64,000 bases of DNA. Origin: Streptomyces sclerotialus. GTDB lineage: Bacteria; Actinomycetota; Actinomycetes; Streptomycetales; Streptomycetaceae. The translations under genes and the position numbers were made by a program. The notes below the pieces were generated by a model that was not told the DNA's origin, searched no databases, and was given only the letters and a program-made list of their open reading frames with translations. The stretch covers positions 310,001-374,000 of the forward strand of contig NZ_JBFOHP010000002.1 of the NCBI RefSeq assembly GCF_040907265.1. Direction: 5' to 3'. Positions within the stretch are counted from its first letter, which is position 1; each line of letters begins with the position of its first letter. This document shows positions 33,231 to 41,247 of the stretch, in pieces.

Positions 33231-34718
33231 TCAGTAGTCGGCGAAGTCCCCGATCAGGGCCTCGGCCTGCTCGATCTCACTGCTGAGGGGATGGTCCTCA
33301 GCGACGTACGGGAGCCGTTCGGCGGCCGCCGCGAAGGCGCGGGCCACGGGTGCGGACGGCAGGGCGGGACCGGAGAGCCGCAGCGCCCGTACCGCGCCTA
33401 TCAGTTCGCAGGCCAGGACCGCGCGGTAGGCGGCGACGGCCGATGTGGTGCTGCGCGCCGCCTGGGTGGAGAAGCTGGCGTGGTCCTCCAGGCCGCGCGA
33501 GATCACCGCGGTGCCGAGGGTGACCGGGGCTGCCGCGTGCCGGAGCTGGCCGAGCGCGTCGTGTGCGACGTACTCCAGGATCATGATGCCGGAGCTGCCG
33601 GCGGGGCCTGCGGCGAGGAACGGTGGCAGGCCGGTGAGGTCGGGCTCGACCAGGTCGCTCAGGCGCGCTGCGGACAGTTCGGCGGCGTGGTGCAGCGCGG
33701 CGCGCAGGCCGTCCAGCGCGAGGGCGAGGTAGGCCGTGGAGAACTGGCCGTGGTGGTGGACCTGTTCGCCGCCGATGTCGATCAGCGGGTTCTCGGCGGC
33801 GGCGTTGATGTCGATGTCCAGTACGCGTTCCAGCGCGTCGGCCGCGTCCAGTGCCGGGCCGTGCACCTGCGGGAAGGCGCGCAGTCCGAAGGGGTCCTGC
33901 AGGCGCCGTCCGGCGGGCGCGTCGGTGTCCAGGCCGAGGATGCGGCGCATCTCGGCGGCGCAGTACAGCGATCCCTTGTGCGGGCGTGCGGCGTGCACGA
34001 CCTCGGAGAACGCCTCCGGCGAGCCGCCCAGCGCAGCGTAGGAGAGCGCCGTGATCACATGGCTCGCGCGCAGCAGCCGGCTCAGGTCGTGCCAGGCCAG
34101 GACCGATTCCGCGAGCGTGACGGCGTTGCTGGAGATGAACGCGAGGGCGTCGCCCGGGCTGACCGGCACCGGCTCCAGCGATCCCCGTGCCCAGGGCCGC
34201 TCCCCGGCGAGGGTCAGCGCGATCTCGGCGAGGGCGGTGAGGTCGCCGGTACCGATGGCGCCGCGGGTGTGCACCGAGGGCAACGCGTCCTCGGCCAGCG
34301 CGGTCTCGAGGGCGCTGAGCAGCCGGGGATGTACGCCACTGCCCGCGGCGGCCAGCTGGTTGAGGCGTACGAGCAGTCCGGCGCGTACCACGTCGTCCGG
34401 CAACCGGTCCCCGCTGCCGCCCGCGTGACTGCGCAACAGCCGCAGCCCGTGCTGGTCGGCGGCGTCCGGGGTGACGACGGCGTGCCGGTTGGCGCCGACG
34501 CCGGTGGTGCGCCCGTACACGGCCCGCTTGGCCCCGCTGTCCCGGGCGATCTCGTACGCCCGCCCGGCCCGCTTGAGCGCTTCACCGTCCAGATGCACGA
34601 GGACGCGGCGCCGTGCGGCACGGACGACGTCGACACAGGTCAAGCCGGTGCCACTGACGCGGAGGCAGGTCTGCGGCGTGGTGGCGGAGGGCACGGGAAA
34701 GGAAGGGCGGTCCGGCAT
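33231..34718 (-). CDS. HAL/PAL-family aromatic amino acid lyase with altered MIO triad
   Basis: A 495-residue lyase-fold protein. Family landmarks are Tyr68 in VYGRTTGVG, FISSNAVTLAESVLAW, LQDPFGLRAFPQVHGP, INAAAENPLID, HHHGQFSTAYLALALDGL and ISRGLEDHASF. The MIO prosthetic group normally forms from Ala-Ser-Gly in (G)ASGDL; here residues 156-160 are GTGDL, so the triad is Gly-Thr-Gly. Either a modified cofactor forms from Thr or the protein does not work as a classical ammonia-lyase. The rest is full length. A TetR gene lies 177 bp upstream on the same strand. Confidence 0.88.
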   Translation of the reverse strand: MPDRPSFPVPSATTPQTCLRVSGTGLTCVDVVRAARRRVLVHLDGEALKRAGRAYEIARDSGAKRAVYGRTTGVGANRHAVVTPDAADQHGLRLLRSHAGGSGDRLPDDVVRAGLLVRLNQLAAAGSGVHPRLLSALETALAEDALPSVHTRGAIGTGDLTALAEIALTLAGERPWARGSLEPVPVSPGDALAFISSNAVTLAESVLAWHDLSRLLRASHVITALSYAALGGSPEAFSEVVHAARPHKGSLYCAAEMRRILGLDTDAPAGRRLQDPFGLRAFPQVHGPALDAADALERVLDIDINAAAENPLIDIGGEQVHHHGQFSTAYLALALDGLRAALHHAAELSAARLSDLVEPDLTGLPPFLAAGPAGSSGIMILEYVAHDALGQLRHAAAPVTLGTAVISRGLEDHASFSTQAARSTTSAVAAYRAVLACELIGAVRALRLSGPALPSAPVARAFAAAAERLPYVAEDHPLSSEIEQAEALIGDFADY

Positions 34719-34895
34719 ACAGCTCCCTTGGCAAGGCCTTGTTCATCTCGCAGGGCACACGGAACTCTCCCTTCGCAATCTTGGCAAGAGCACTTCACGC
34801 GACCCACCACCCGCTTCGGGCAGCGGCGGCTCTCGTCGGCCCGCATTTCCGCTCGACCCGAGCCCTGCGGCTGAGCCACGCCAGGACGTGCGATC

Positions 34896-35510
34896 TCAGG
34901 CGTCCTCGGGTGCGTCGGGCAGCAGGTGGGCGAGGTGGCGTCGGAGGATGTTCAGCGCCGCGGCAGGGGTGTGGTGGCCCGCCAGGACGTGGACCGTGAG
35001 ACCGTCCGCCAGCGCCAGGAGGGTGTCCGCTTCGCCGTCGGGGTCGAAGGACCGGGGCACTTCCCCGGTGTCCTGCCCGTAGCGGATCAGCCAGGTGATG
35101 AGGTCGTGCAGTTTCGCGTAGGTGTCGTGCAGGACGGCGGCCACCTTGTCGCCGGCTGAGGCACGCGTGGCGAAGGCCAGCCAGACGTGTGCCAATGTCT
35201 TGGACTCCTCGTCCAGCAGGGCGAGTTCGGTCAGGGTGTGGGCCAGCAGAGTGGCTGCGGCCTCGGGGCTGGCGGCCGCGGCGATGCGCTGCTCGGCGCG
35301 GCCGCTGACGTGCTGGGAGATGTGCTCCAGTGCGGAGAGCAGCATGTCTTCCTTCGTGCGGAAGCACCGCTGGACGGCGCCCATCGACACGTTCGCCTCG
35401 GTGGCGACGTCTCGGAGGCTGACGGCTTCCAGCCCGGACCGCGCGATGAGAGTGCAGACCGCTTCGGCGATCTGCCGACGCCGGTCCTCGTAGTCGACCT
35501 GCCTGGGCAC
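34896..35510 (-). CDS. TetR-family regulator
   Basis: A 204-residue TetR protein with HTH at 8-52 (RRRQIAEAVCTLIARSGLEA, then DVATEANVSMGAVQRCFRTK) and a C-terminal domain resembling TetR_C_6 (LLDEESKTLAHVWLAFATRA). Start at GTG 35510. A long interrupted palindrome lies between it and the divergent small membrane protein, so it probably represses both. Confidence 0.9.
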   Translation of the reverse strand: MPRQVDYEDRRRQIAEAVCTLIARSGLEAVSLRDVATEANVSMGAVQRCFRTKEDMLLSALEHISQHVSGRAEQRIAAAASPEAAATLLAHTLTELALLDEESKTLAHVWLAFATRASAGDKVAAVLHDTYAKLHDLITWLIRYGQDTGEVPRSFDPDGEADTLLALADGLTVHVLAGHHTPAAALNILRRHLAHLLPDAPEDA

Positions 35511-35525
35511 GTCCGCCCCTTCCCT

Positions 35526-35589
35526 CGTTCCGATGCACTTGCATCATAACGGGTTCCCCGGCACGATGTGATGCGAGCGCATCGGAACG
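35526..35589. promoter_or_regulatory. Long interrupted palindrome, probable TetR operator
   Basis: Arms CGTTCCGATGC (35526-35536) and GCATCGGAACG (35579-35589) are perfect inverted copies. Inner sequence CTTGCATCAT and GTGATGCGAG is also partly symmetrical, suggesting two nested GATGC-based sites. It fills the region between the TetR start and the divergent gene. Confidence 0.7.
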
Positions 35590-35621
35590 GAACGGTGCGA
35601 CGAACGGGAGGGGAAGCCGTC

Positions 35622-35876
35622 ATGGCAATGCAGGTCAAGGAGTCCGGGAAGCGCTCAGGGCAGGGGCTGTTGTGGCTGTTCGGCGCGATCCTCGCCGTCC
35701 AGGGATTCGGCTCCGCCGTCACGGAAGCCGCCTGGAACACCAGCTTCGGCGTCGCGGGCCTCCTGCGGGCAGCCCATGTACCGGCGTGGGGCAACCTCCT
35801 GGTCGGCTTCGCGGGCGCCGCCTTGCTGGTGGCAGCGGCGTACCGGCACCGGGCGAGGAAGCGGGCGGACTCGTGA
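35622..35876 (+). CDS. Small two-helix membrane protein, TetR-controlled
   Basis: An 84-residue protein with two likely membrane helices (LLWLFGAILAVQGFGSAV and GNLLVGFAGAALLVAAAYRH) and a basic tail. No family recognised. GGGAGGGG precedes ATG 35622; an in-frame ATG at 35568 lies inside the operator and is rejected. Divergence from the TetR gene across a palindrome suggests it is the regulated target. Confidence 0.75.
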   Translation: MAMQVKESGKRSGQGLLWLFGAILAVQGFGSAVTEAAWNTSFGVAGLLRAAHVPAWGNLLVGFAGAALLVAAAYRHRARKRADS

Positions 35877-35916
35877 AGTCGGGCCCCTCGGTGAAGGGGA
35901 AGGCCGAGCCGAACCC

Positions 35917-36594
35917 TCAGTGAAGGGACCGGGCGACGCGGAAGCCCACGTCGTCGACCCGGAAGTCCGGGTGGCTGCGGCGCCTGGCGGAGGCCCGGCA
36001 GCTCCAGTGCTCGTCGAACCAGCCGCCGCCCCGCAGCACCCGGTAGGCGCCGTAGACCTCGGCGTCGTAGACGTCCCAGCACCAGTTCCAGACGTTGCCG
36101 AGCATGTCGTGCAGGCCCCATGCGTTGGGGCGCTTGCCGCCCACCTCGTGGAGGCGCTCGTCCGAGTTGCCGCGGTACCAGGCGATCTCGTCGAGCGGCC
36201 CGTAGCGCGGCCCCGTCGTACCGGCCCGGCAGGCGTGTTCCCACTCGGCTTCGGTCGGCAGCCGGTAGCCGTCGGCAGAGGTGCGCCACTCGACGTGCAG
36301 GCCTTTGACGTCGGCACGGAGGCGGTAGGCCGGTACGAGTCCGTCGCGTTCGGACAGGGCGTTGCAGAAGCGGACCGCGTCCCACCAGGAGACACCCTCG
36401 ACGGGCAGCCGGTCTCCCTGGGCGGTGCTCGGCCGCCGCCCGGTGACCTCCGCGTACAGCGCCTGCGTGACGGGGAACGCCGCGAGCCGGTAAGGACCCA
36501 GCTCGACCGACCAACTGCGCCGCGTCCGGCGGTCCGACAGCGTCACCTCTCCCGGCGGGACACCGATCATCCCGGTCCCCGTGCACTCCCCCAC
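35917..36594 (-). CDS. SUMF1/formylglycine-generating-enzyme-like domain protein
   Basis: A 225-residue protein covering one FGE-sulfatase (SUMF1) domain: LAAFPVTQALYAEVTG, PVEGVSWWDAVRFCNALSE, GYRLPTEAEWEHACRAG, NAWGLHDMLGNVWNWCWDVY, RVLRGGGWFD and DDVGFRVARS. True formylglycine-generating enzymes use a pair of C-terminal Cys residues to bind copper; here only one Cys (SCRASARRR) is at that region, so it may act as a different member of the family. GTG 36594 (GGAAGG upstream) is chosen; ATG 36570 is possible. No sulfatase is nearby. Confidence 0.82.
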   Translation of the reverse strand: MGECTGTGMIGVPPGEVTLSDRRTRRSWSVELGPYRLAAFPVTQALYAEVTGRRPSTAQGDRLPVEGVSWWDAVRFCNALSERDGLVPAYRLRADVKGLHVEWRTSADGYRLPTEAEWEHACRAGTTGPRYGPLDEIAWYRGNSDERLHEVGGKRPNAWGLHDMLGNVWNWCWDVYDAEVYGAYRVLRGGGWFDEHWSCRASARRRSHPDFRVDDVGFRVARSLH

Positions 36595-36895
36595 GAGCAG
36601 CCTTCCCGCCGCGTCCCCACCCGACGGTGGAGTACCTTCTTCTCGCGCGCCGGCGTTCCCACCGGCTCCGCCCCATGATCTTCTGACTCTACAGCCAACG
36701 GGATGTCTCCGGCGAAGAAGCAGCCGGTGACTCCGCGTCAGCCCGGCGGCGCCCGTGGCCTCGCCGGCGCCGCCGCGCAGGCCGCACCGCGGCAGGCCGC
36801 CTGCCCTCGGACCGGACGGGGCTGCCCTCCGCGGCCGGTTCGACGATCTGTGAGCCGGTGCACCGCGGGGCGCGCTGCCGGATGCGGGAGGGAGC
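36595..36895. other. 301-bp spacer without a supported gene
   Basis: Lies between the SUMF1-like gene start and the DUF2267 gene end, both minus strand. It should carry the SUMF1-like promoter. No repeat, hairpin or recognisable coding stretch was seen. Confidence 0.4.
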
Positions 36896-37345
36896 TCAGG
36901 CCGCCTGGGGTTCGGCATCCCGGGCGAGTTCGGGGCGGCCGAACAGCGGGGCGTAGCCGGAGGGGAGATGGGTCAGGATGCGGGTGAGGAGGTCACGGCC
37001 CGCCAGGGCGGCCACCGTGGTCAGGACGGCACCGGAGTCCCAACGGGTGGTGGCGGGGCTGCCGCCGGTACGCGCGGCGAGATCCTTGACGAAGCCCCAG
37101 CCGGTGAGCGGTTCGGGGTGCGGGATCTGGGCCGTGAAGGTGAGGGCCGCCTCCAGGGGCAGGCAGGCGGCCAATGCGACGCGTTCGTCGCCGGTCAACT
37201 GCCGCCCCAGGGCCGCGAGTACCGCCTGGACGGCTTCCTCCGCCCTCTCCCGGGTCGGGTAGGCGCCTTCGTACCGGACCTTCTCCAACATCTGACGGTA
37301 CGTCATCACTGCTTGCCGCTGGGCCGGGACAGACTGGGGGTGCAT
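36896..37345 (-). CDS. DUF2267 domain protein
   Basis: A 149-residue protein with a DUF2267 core (MTYRQMLEKVRYEGAYPTRE, then AVLAALGRQLTGDERVALAA, then ACLPLEAALTF). Function unknown; these genes often sit near heat-shock or stress genes in actinobacteria. ATG 37345 is used; an ATG at 37306 begins exactly at the domain and is an alternative. It lies 113 bp downstream of hsp18 on the same strand, so co-transcription with hsp18 is plausible. Confidence 0.8.
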   Translation of the reverse strand: MHPQSVPAQRQAVMTYRQMLEKVRYEGAYPTRERAEEAVQAVLAALGRQLTGDERVALAACLPLEAALTFTAQIPHPEPLTGWGFVKDLAARTGGSPATTRWDSGAVLTTVAALAGRDLLTRILTHLPSGYAPLFGRPELARDAEPQAA

Positions 37346-37458
37346 CGCTGTGACAGTCGCCTTTCTCGTGATTCTCGTCCGTCGTGACGGTGTTGCCGGC
37401 CTGAGGAAGGGAGCGTCGGGCCATCACCGGCCGGATGGCCCGGGTCCGGCGGCCCGGC

Positions 37459-37893
37459 TCAGCCGGAGAGCTGCTTGTCCTGGGGCGTTGCCCCGCGGAT
37501 GGCGACCTTGCGGGGCTTGGCGCGCTCCGCGACCGGGATGCGCAGGGTCAGCACCCCCGCCTCGTAGTCGGCCGTGATGTGCTCGGTGTCGAGGGTGTCG
37601 GCGAGCGCCAGCCGGCGGGAGAAGACGCCCAACGGCCGCTCGGACAGGTCCATCTGGATCCGCTCGCCGTCCGCCGTCGGCCGCCGCTCGGCCTTGACGG
37701 TCAGCATGTTCCGGTCGACATCGATGTCGATCGCGTCCGGCGTCACGCCGGGGAGGTCGAACGCCACGACGTAGGTGTCGCCCTCGCGGTAGGCGTCCAT
37801 CGGCATCGGGGCCGGACGGGACCAGGTGCCGGAGCCCATCAGATGCTGGGCGAGCCGGTCGAACTCACGGAAGGGGTCAGTGCGCATCAACAT
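37459..37893 (-). CDS. hsp18: Small heat-shock protein Hsp18 (Hsp20 family)
   Basis: A 144-residue alpha-crystallin-type chaperone: MLMRTDPFREFDRLAQHLMG, DTYVVAFDLPGVTPDAIDID, NMLTVKAERRP and GVLTLRIPVAERAKPRKV. It holds unfolding proteins during heat stress. GGAGG lies 9 bases before ATG 37893. It is divergent from the rheA-like gene, and the known RheA operator (TGTCATC-N5-GATGACA) lies between them, so heat-induced derepression is expected. Confidence 0.95.
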   Translation of the reverse strand: MLMRTDPFREFDRLAQHLMGSGTWSRPAPMPMDAYREGDTYVVAFDLPGVTPDAIDIDVDRNMLTVKAERRPTADGERIQMDLSERPLGVFSRRLALADTLDTEHITADYEAGVLTLRIPVAERAKPRKVAIRGATPQDKQLSG

Positions 37894-37960
37894 TGCGGAA
37901 ACACCTCCAGAAGGCTCAGGCAGTCTGTGCCAATGCGCTTCACGTGCATCCGTTGTAGCA

Positions 37961-37979
37961 TGTCATCGAAACGATGACA
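37961..37979. promoter_or_regulatory. RheA operator, copy 1
   Basis: TGTCATCGAAACGATGACA is a perfect match to the TGTCATC-N5-GATGACA operator described for RheA control of hsp18 in Streptomyces albus. It lies 68 bp upstream of the hsp18 start. Confidence 0.92.
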
Positions 37980-37986
37980 AACGAGA

Positions 37987-38005
37987 TGTCATCCAAACGA
38001 TGACG
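37987..38005. promoter_or_regulatory. RheA operator, copy 2
   Basis: TGTCATCCAAACGATGACG differs from copy 1 only in the spacer and the last base. The two centres are 26 bp apart, which would let two dimers bind side by side and control both divergent promoters. Confidence 0.85.
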
Positions 38006-38089
38006 CACGATGGCGCGGTCAGTGACATGATTCCGACGACGGTCCAGCCGACAGCTGACGATGGCGCCGCCGAGGAGAGCGAGAGAACG

Positions 38090-38755
38090 ATGCCTTCCGC
38101 CGACCACACCGCCCCGGCCCCCACTCACACGAGCCCGGCCTCTTTCCTCGCCGCCGCCGCGGCGCTGGATGCCATCAAGGACGCCGTGCACACCGCCCGG
38201 CACAGCGACGCCGAACCGCCACCCTCCCCTGACGAGGGCCCTGACCAGGCCCTGGCCGCTCTACTGCTGCTGCGTCAGGTGCGCGAGGAGCTCGCCGGCT
38301 GGGAGACCGGCCTGATCGAAACGGCCCGCCAGGCAGGCGCAAGCTGGGCCGACCTCGCCCAGCCGCTCGGCGTCGCCAGCCGCCAGGCCGCCGAACGCCG
38401 CTATCTGCGCCAGCGCCCCGGCCCCGCCGGCACCACCGGCGAGCAGCGGGTCCAGGCCACTCGCGACCGCCGCGCGGCCGACCGCAGCGTCACCGTCTGG
38501 GCCCGGGGCAACGCCGCCGACCTCCGGCGCCTGGCCGGCCAGGTCGCCGCGCTCACGGACCTCCCCGCCGCTCCCCTCGCGCGCCTCGACCGCGCCCTCG
38601 CCGACGACGAACCGGCCGAGCTGCTCGCCCCGCTCACCGCCACCCGCCCCCACCTCCAGCGGCGCCACCCGGAGCTCGCCGCCCGCATCGACGCCCTGAC
38701 CTCCCGGACGGACGAGCTGCGCGACCACAGCAACAACCGGCGCCGTACGACCTGA
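38090..38755 (+). CDS. rheA: RheA-like repressor of hsp18
   Basis: A protein of about 221 residues of the HSP18 transcriptional regulator type. It has SFLAAAAALDAIKDAVHTAR, a helical core with LLLLRQVREELAGWETGLIE and an HTH-like ARQAGASWADLAQPLGVASR. RheA is a thermosensor repressor that releases DNA when heated. Starts at 38000, 38027 and 38090 are all in frame; 38090 has GAGGAG upstream and lies outside both operators, so I prefer it. Placement beside hsp18 with two operators is the strongest support. Confidence 0.88.
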   Translation: MPSADHTAPAPTHTSPASFLAAAAALDAIKDAVHTARHSDAEPPPSPDEGPDQALAALLLLRQVREELAGWETGLIETARQAGASWADLAQPLGVASRQAAERRYLRQRPGPAGTTGEQRVQATRDRRAADRSVTVWARGNAADLRRLAGQVAALTDLPAAPLARLDRALADDEPAELLAPLTATRPHLQRRHPELAARIDALTSRTDELRDHSNNRRRTT

Positions 38756-38787
38756 AGCCGCCGTTTCGCGGACTCGGCGGGTGGGCG

Positions 38788-39369
38788 TTACTTCGTGGGT
38801 TCGGCGGTGAGGCGGGCGAGGAGCGTGCGCGCCAGGCCGCGGGCATAGGCGGCGTCCAGGAGGCCGGGGCGGAAGAGGATGCGGTACATCATCGGCGCCA
38901 CCAGGTGGTCGAGGACCGTCTCCACGTCGGGCGCCCGCTCGCCCCGCTCGGCGGCGCGGCCGAGGAGCACGGCGACCTGCTCGGCGGCGTACGCCGAACA
39001 CTGTCCCGCGTTACCGCCCTCCCGGTCCCCGGCGAGCGCGTCCTGGATGTACGCGCGCCCGGCCGCCGAGGACATCTCCTCCAGCCACTCCACCGCCCAG
39101 GTCTCCAGGTCCTCGGCGAGGCTGCCGCGGTCGGCGGGCGGCCCCTCCGGGCGCAGCCGCTCCACCGCGACGTCGGACAGCAGCACCTGGAGGTCGCCCC
39201 AACGCCGGTAGATCGTCGAGGGAGTGACCTCGGCACGCGACGCGATCAGCGGCACGGTGAGGGCTTCGCGCCCTTCCTCCGCCTCCAGTTCGCGTACGGC
39301 CCGGTGCACCGATTCCTGTACGCGTGCACTGCGCCCGCCCGGGCGGGTCCTCGGCTGCTTCGCTCCCAT
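38788..39369 (-). CDS. TetR-family regulator of the amidase locus
   Basis: A 193-residue TetR protein; HTH at about 35-65 (ALTVPLIASRAEVTPSTIYR), C-terminal TetR_C_16-like domain (DLETWAVEWLEEMSSAAGRA). It follows the amidase gene on the same strand with a 29-bp gap. A dyad at 39377-39403 and two similar dyads before the divergent amidase/metallo-hydrolase promoters suggest it controls the entire locus and itself. Confidence 0.88.
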   Translation of the reverse strand: MGAKQPRTRPGGRSARVQESVHRAVRELEAEEGREALTVPLIASRAEVTPSTIYRRWGDLQVLLSDVAVERLRPEGPPADRGSLAEDLETWAVEWLEEMSSAAGRAYIQDALAGDREGGNAGQCSAYAAEQVAVLLGRAAERGERAPDVETVLDHLVAPMMYRILFRPGLLDAAYARGLARTLLARLTAEPTK

Positions 39370-39376
39370 TCCCTTA

Positions 39377-39403
39377 CCTTAACGCTGATTATTTGCTTCT
39401 AGG
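39377..39403. promoter_or_regulatory. Operator-like dyad upstream of TetR (site 3)
   Basis: CCTTAACGC...GCTTCTAGG flank TGATTATTT. It shares the TTAACGC / GC-TT-AG half-site pattern and the central TTATT with the dyads at 41156-41180 and 41196-41222. It overlaps the last codon of the amidase gene. Confidence 0.6.
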
Positions 39404-40886
39404 TTCGGGAGGCAGGCAGGGGCAGGGCCGAAGGGGTCGAAGCGGAGACGGTGGCGGCGGCGGTCGGCTGGTGCACCTCGGCCAGTGGGGCGGGGCCGAA
39501 GGCCTGCTCGTACGCGTCCGCCGCGGCCAGGAGTGCCGTCTCGCCGTACGCCCGCCCGATCAGCTGCATGCCGATCGGCAGCCCGTCCCGGTCGAACCCC
39601 ACCGGCAGCGACAGTGCGGGCAGCCCGGTGATGTTCGCAGGCGCGCAGAACCGTACGTACGCGTCGGCCACCGTCTCCGCCGTCCCGTCCGCCCAGGTGA
39701 ATGTCGCCTGACCGGCCGTCGCGGCGGTGGCCGGTACGGTCGGTGCCGCGATCAGGTCCACCTTGTCCAGCAGCCTGCCCCACTCCTGCCGCATCAGCGT
39801 GCGGGCCCGCTGCGCACGCAGATGGTCGACGGCGGGCAGCAGCGCCCCCGCCTCCAGCAGCACCCGCACGTCGGCCCCGTACAGTTCGGGCGTACGGCTG
39901 AGCTGCTCGGCGTGGTACGCGGTCGCCTCGGGCACCATCAGTCCCCAGTGGGCGGCCTGGACGTACCGGTGCAGTGGGATCTCCACGTCGACCAGGCGGG
40001 CCCCGAGGGCGGCCATGCGGTCCAGGGCGGCCCGGACGGCGGCCTCCACCTGGGAGTCCACCCGGTCGAAGAAGTAGTCGACGGGGACGCCCACCCGGAC
40101 ACCGCGCAGGTCCGGCCCGCCGTCGTCGGCGCCACTCACACCCGTGCCACCGGCGCCGTGCGTTCCGCACCCGTCCCCTGAGGTGTCGGCACGGCGCTCG
40201 GCGATGGCGTCCAGCACCAGCCCGGCGTCGCGCACCGTGCGGGTGATCGGGCCGACGTGGTCGAGCGACCAGGACAGCGCGGTCACGCCCTCCCGGGGCA
40301 CCAGGCCGTACGTCGGCTTCAGACCGACCGTTCCCGTCAGCGCCGCGGGCACCCGGATCGAGCCGCCCGTGTCCGTGCCCAGCGCGAACGTCGCCGCCCC
40401 GGCGGCCACCGCGGCGGCCGACCCGCCGCTGGAGCCGCCCGGCACCCGGTCCGGCGCCCAGGGGTTGCGGGTCTGCGGTGTCGTCAGCCCGAAGGCGAAC
40501 TCGTGGGTGTGCGCCTTGCCCAGCAGCACCGCGCCCGCCTGCCTCAGCCGCGCGGTGACGGCGGCGTCCCGGTCCGGCACCCGGCCGGCGCGTACGGCCG
40601 AACCGGAGGCGGTCACCACGCCCGCGGTGTCGATCAGGTCCTTGAGCGCCATGGGTATGCCGTGCAGCGGACCGCGGCGCCGCCCGGCGGCGATCTCCCG
40701 TTCCGCGGCGGCGGCCTGCTCGCGCGCCAGGTCCGCGGTGACGGCCGCATAGGCGTTCAGCTGCGGCTCGGTCGCTTCGATGCGCGCCAGGACGGAGTCG
40801 GTCAGCTCCACCGGGGACAGGTGCCCGGCGCCGATCGCGTCGGCCGCCTCGGCGAGGGAGAGCTCGTAGGGCCGCACTGCCGTCAC
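39399..40886 (-). CDS. Amidase-signature hydrolase (AtzE-like)
   Basis: A 495-residue amidase-signature enzyme. The catalytic triad is Lys82 (HGIPMALKD), the cis-Ser in PGGSSGGS (152/153) and Ser176 in GTDTGGSIRVP. It hydrolyses an amide or carbamoyl bond. The start GTG 40886 overlaps the stop of a 63-codon gene (GTGA), an arrangement seen for AtzE with its small partner AtzG. The enzyme is therefore likely to need the small protein. Substrate unproven; 1-carboxybiuret-type compounds or a plain amide are possible. Confidence 0.9.
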   Translation of the reverse strand: MTAVRPYELSLAEAADAIGAGHLSPVELTDSVLARIEATEPQLNAYAAVTADLAREQAAAAEREIAAGRRRGPLHGIPMALKDLIDTAGVVTASGSAVRAGRVPDRDAAVTARLRQAGAVLLGKAHTHEFAFGLTTPQTRNPWAPDRVPGGSSGGSAAAVAAGAATFALGTDTGGSIRVPAALTGTVGLKPTYGLVPREGVTALSWSLDHVGPITRTVRDAGLVLDAIAERRADTSGDGCGTHGAGGTGVSGADDGGPDLRGVRVGVPVDYFFDRVDSQVEAAVRAALDRMAALGARLVDVEIPLHRYVQAAHWGLMVPEATAYHAEQLSRTPELYGADVRVLLEAGALLPAVDHLRAQRARTLMRQEWGRLLDKVDLIAAPTVPATAATAGQATFTWADGTAETVADAYVRFCAPANITGLPALSLPVGFDRDGLPIGMQLIGRAYGETALLAAADAYEQAFGPAPLAEVHQPTAAATVSASTPSALPLPASRT

Positions 40887-41074
40887 CGCCCGTCGGGCTG
40901 GTAGGAGGCGGCGGTCGGTACGTCCGCCAGGTCGAGCTCGCGGAGGCGGCTGACCACGGCCAGGATGTGGTCGGCGGTGGCCGCGACGGCGGCGTGCCGG
41001 TCGTCGCGCAGCGGAACCCCGGCGCGCTCGGCCGCCTCGGCGGCGCTCAGCGGAGTGTGGGCAGGAAGGGACAT
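40883..41074 (-). CDS. Small AtzG-like (DUF4089) partner of the amidase
   Basis: A 63-residue protein. Its C-terminal half (DHILAVVSRLRELDLADVPT and AASYQPDG) follows the pattern of AtzG/DUF4089 proteins, which mirror GatC and stabilise AtzE-type amidases. It overlaps the amidase start by four bases. The similarity is weak at this length; gene order is the main support. Confidence 0.65.
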   Translation of the reverse strand: MSLPAHTPLSAAEAAERAGVPLRDDRHAAVAATADHILAVVSRLRELDLADVPTAASYQPDGR

Positions 41075-41155
41075 GGCTGGTCAGCGTCCTTTACGGAAAG
41101 GGGGCGGCGCCGGATGCGGCTCGCCGGATGCTCAGAACCTAGGGCACCCACAGCC

Positions 41156-41180
41156 ACTAATGCAATTATTTTGCTTTAGT
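41156..41180. promoter_or_regulatory. Operator-like dyad, site 1
   Basis: ACTAATGCAA-TTATT-TTGCTTTAGT: 10-bp arms with one mismatch around TTATT. It lies in the divergent region between the amidase operon and the metallo-hydrolase gene. Confidence 0.7.
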
Positions 41181-41195
41181 GGCGCCCCCCGCTTA

Positions 41196-41222
41196 CTGTT
41201 AACGCAACTTCTTCGCTTTAAG
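41196..41222. promoter_or_regulatory. Operator-like dyad, site 2
   Basis: GTTAACGCAA...TCGCTTTAAG, an imperfect dyad with half-sites like site 1 and site 3. It overlaps the expected promoter of the metallo-hydrolase gene, 26 bp before its start. Confidence 0.6.
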
Positions 41223-41247
41223 TTGCCCACCTGACCCGAGGACTCCC

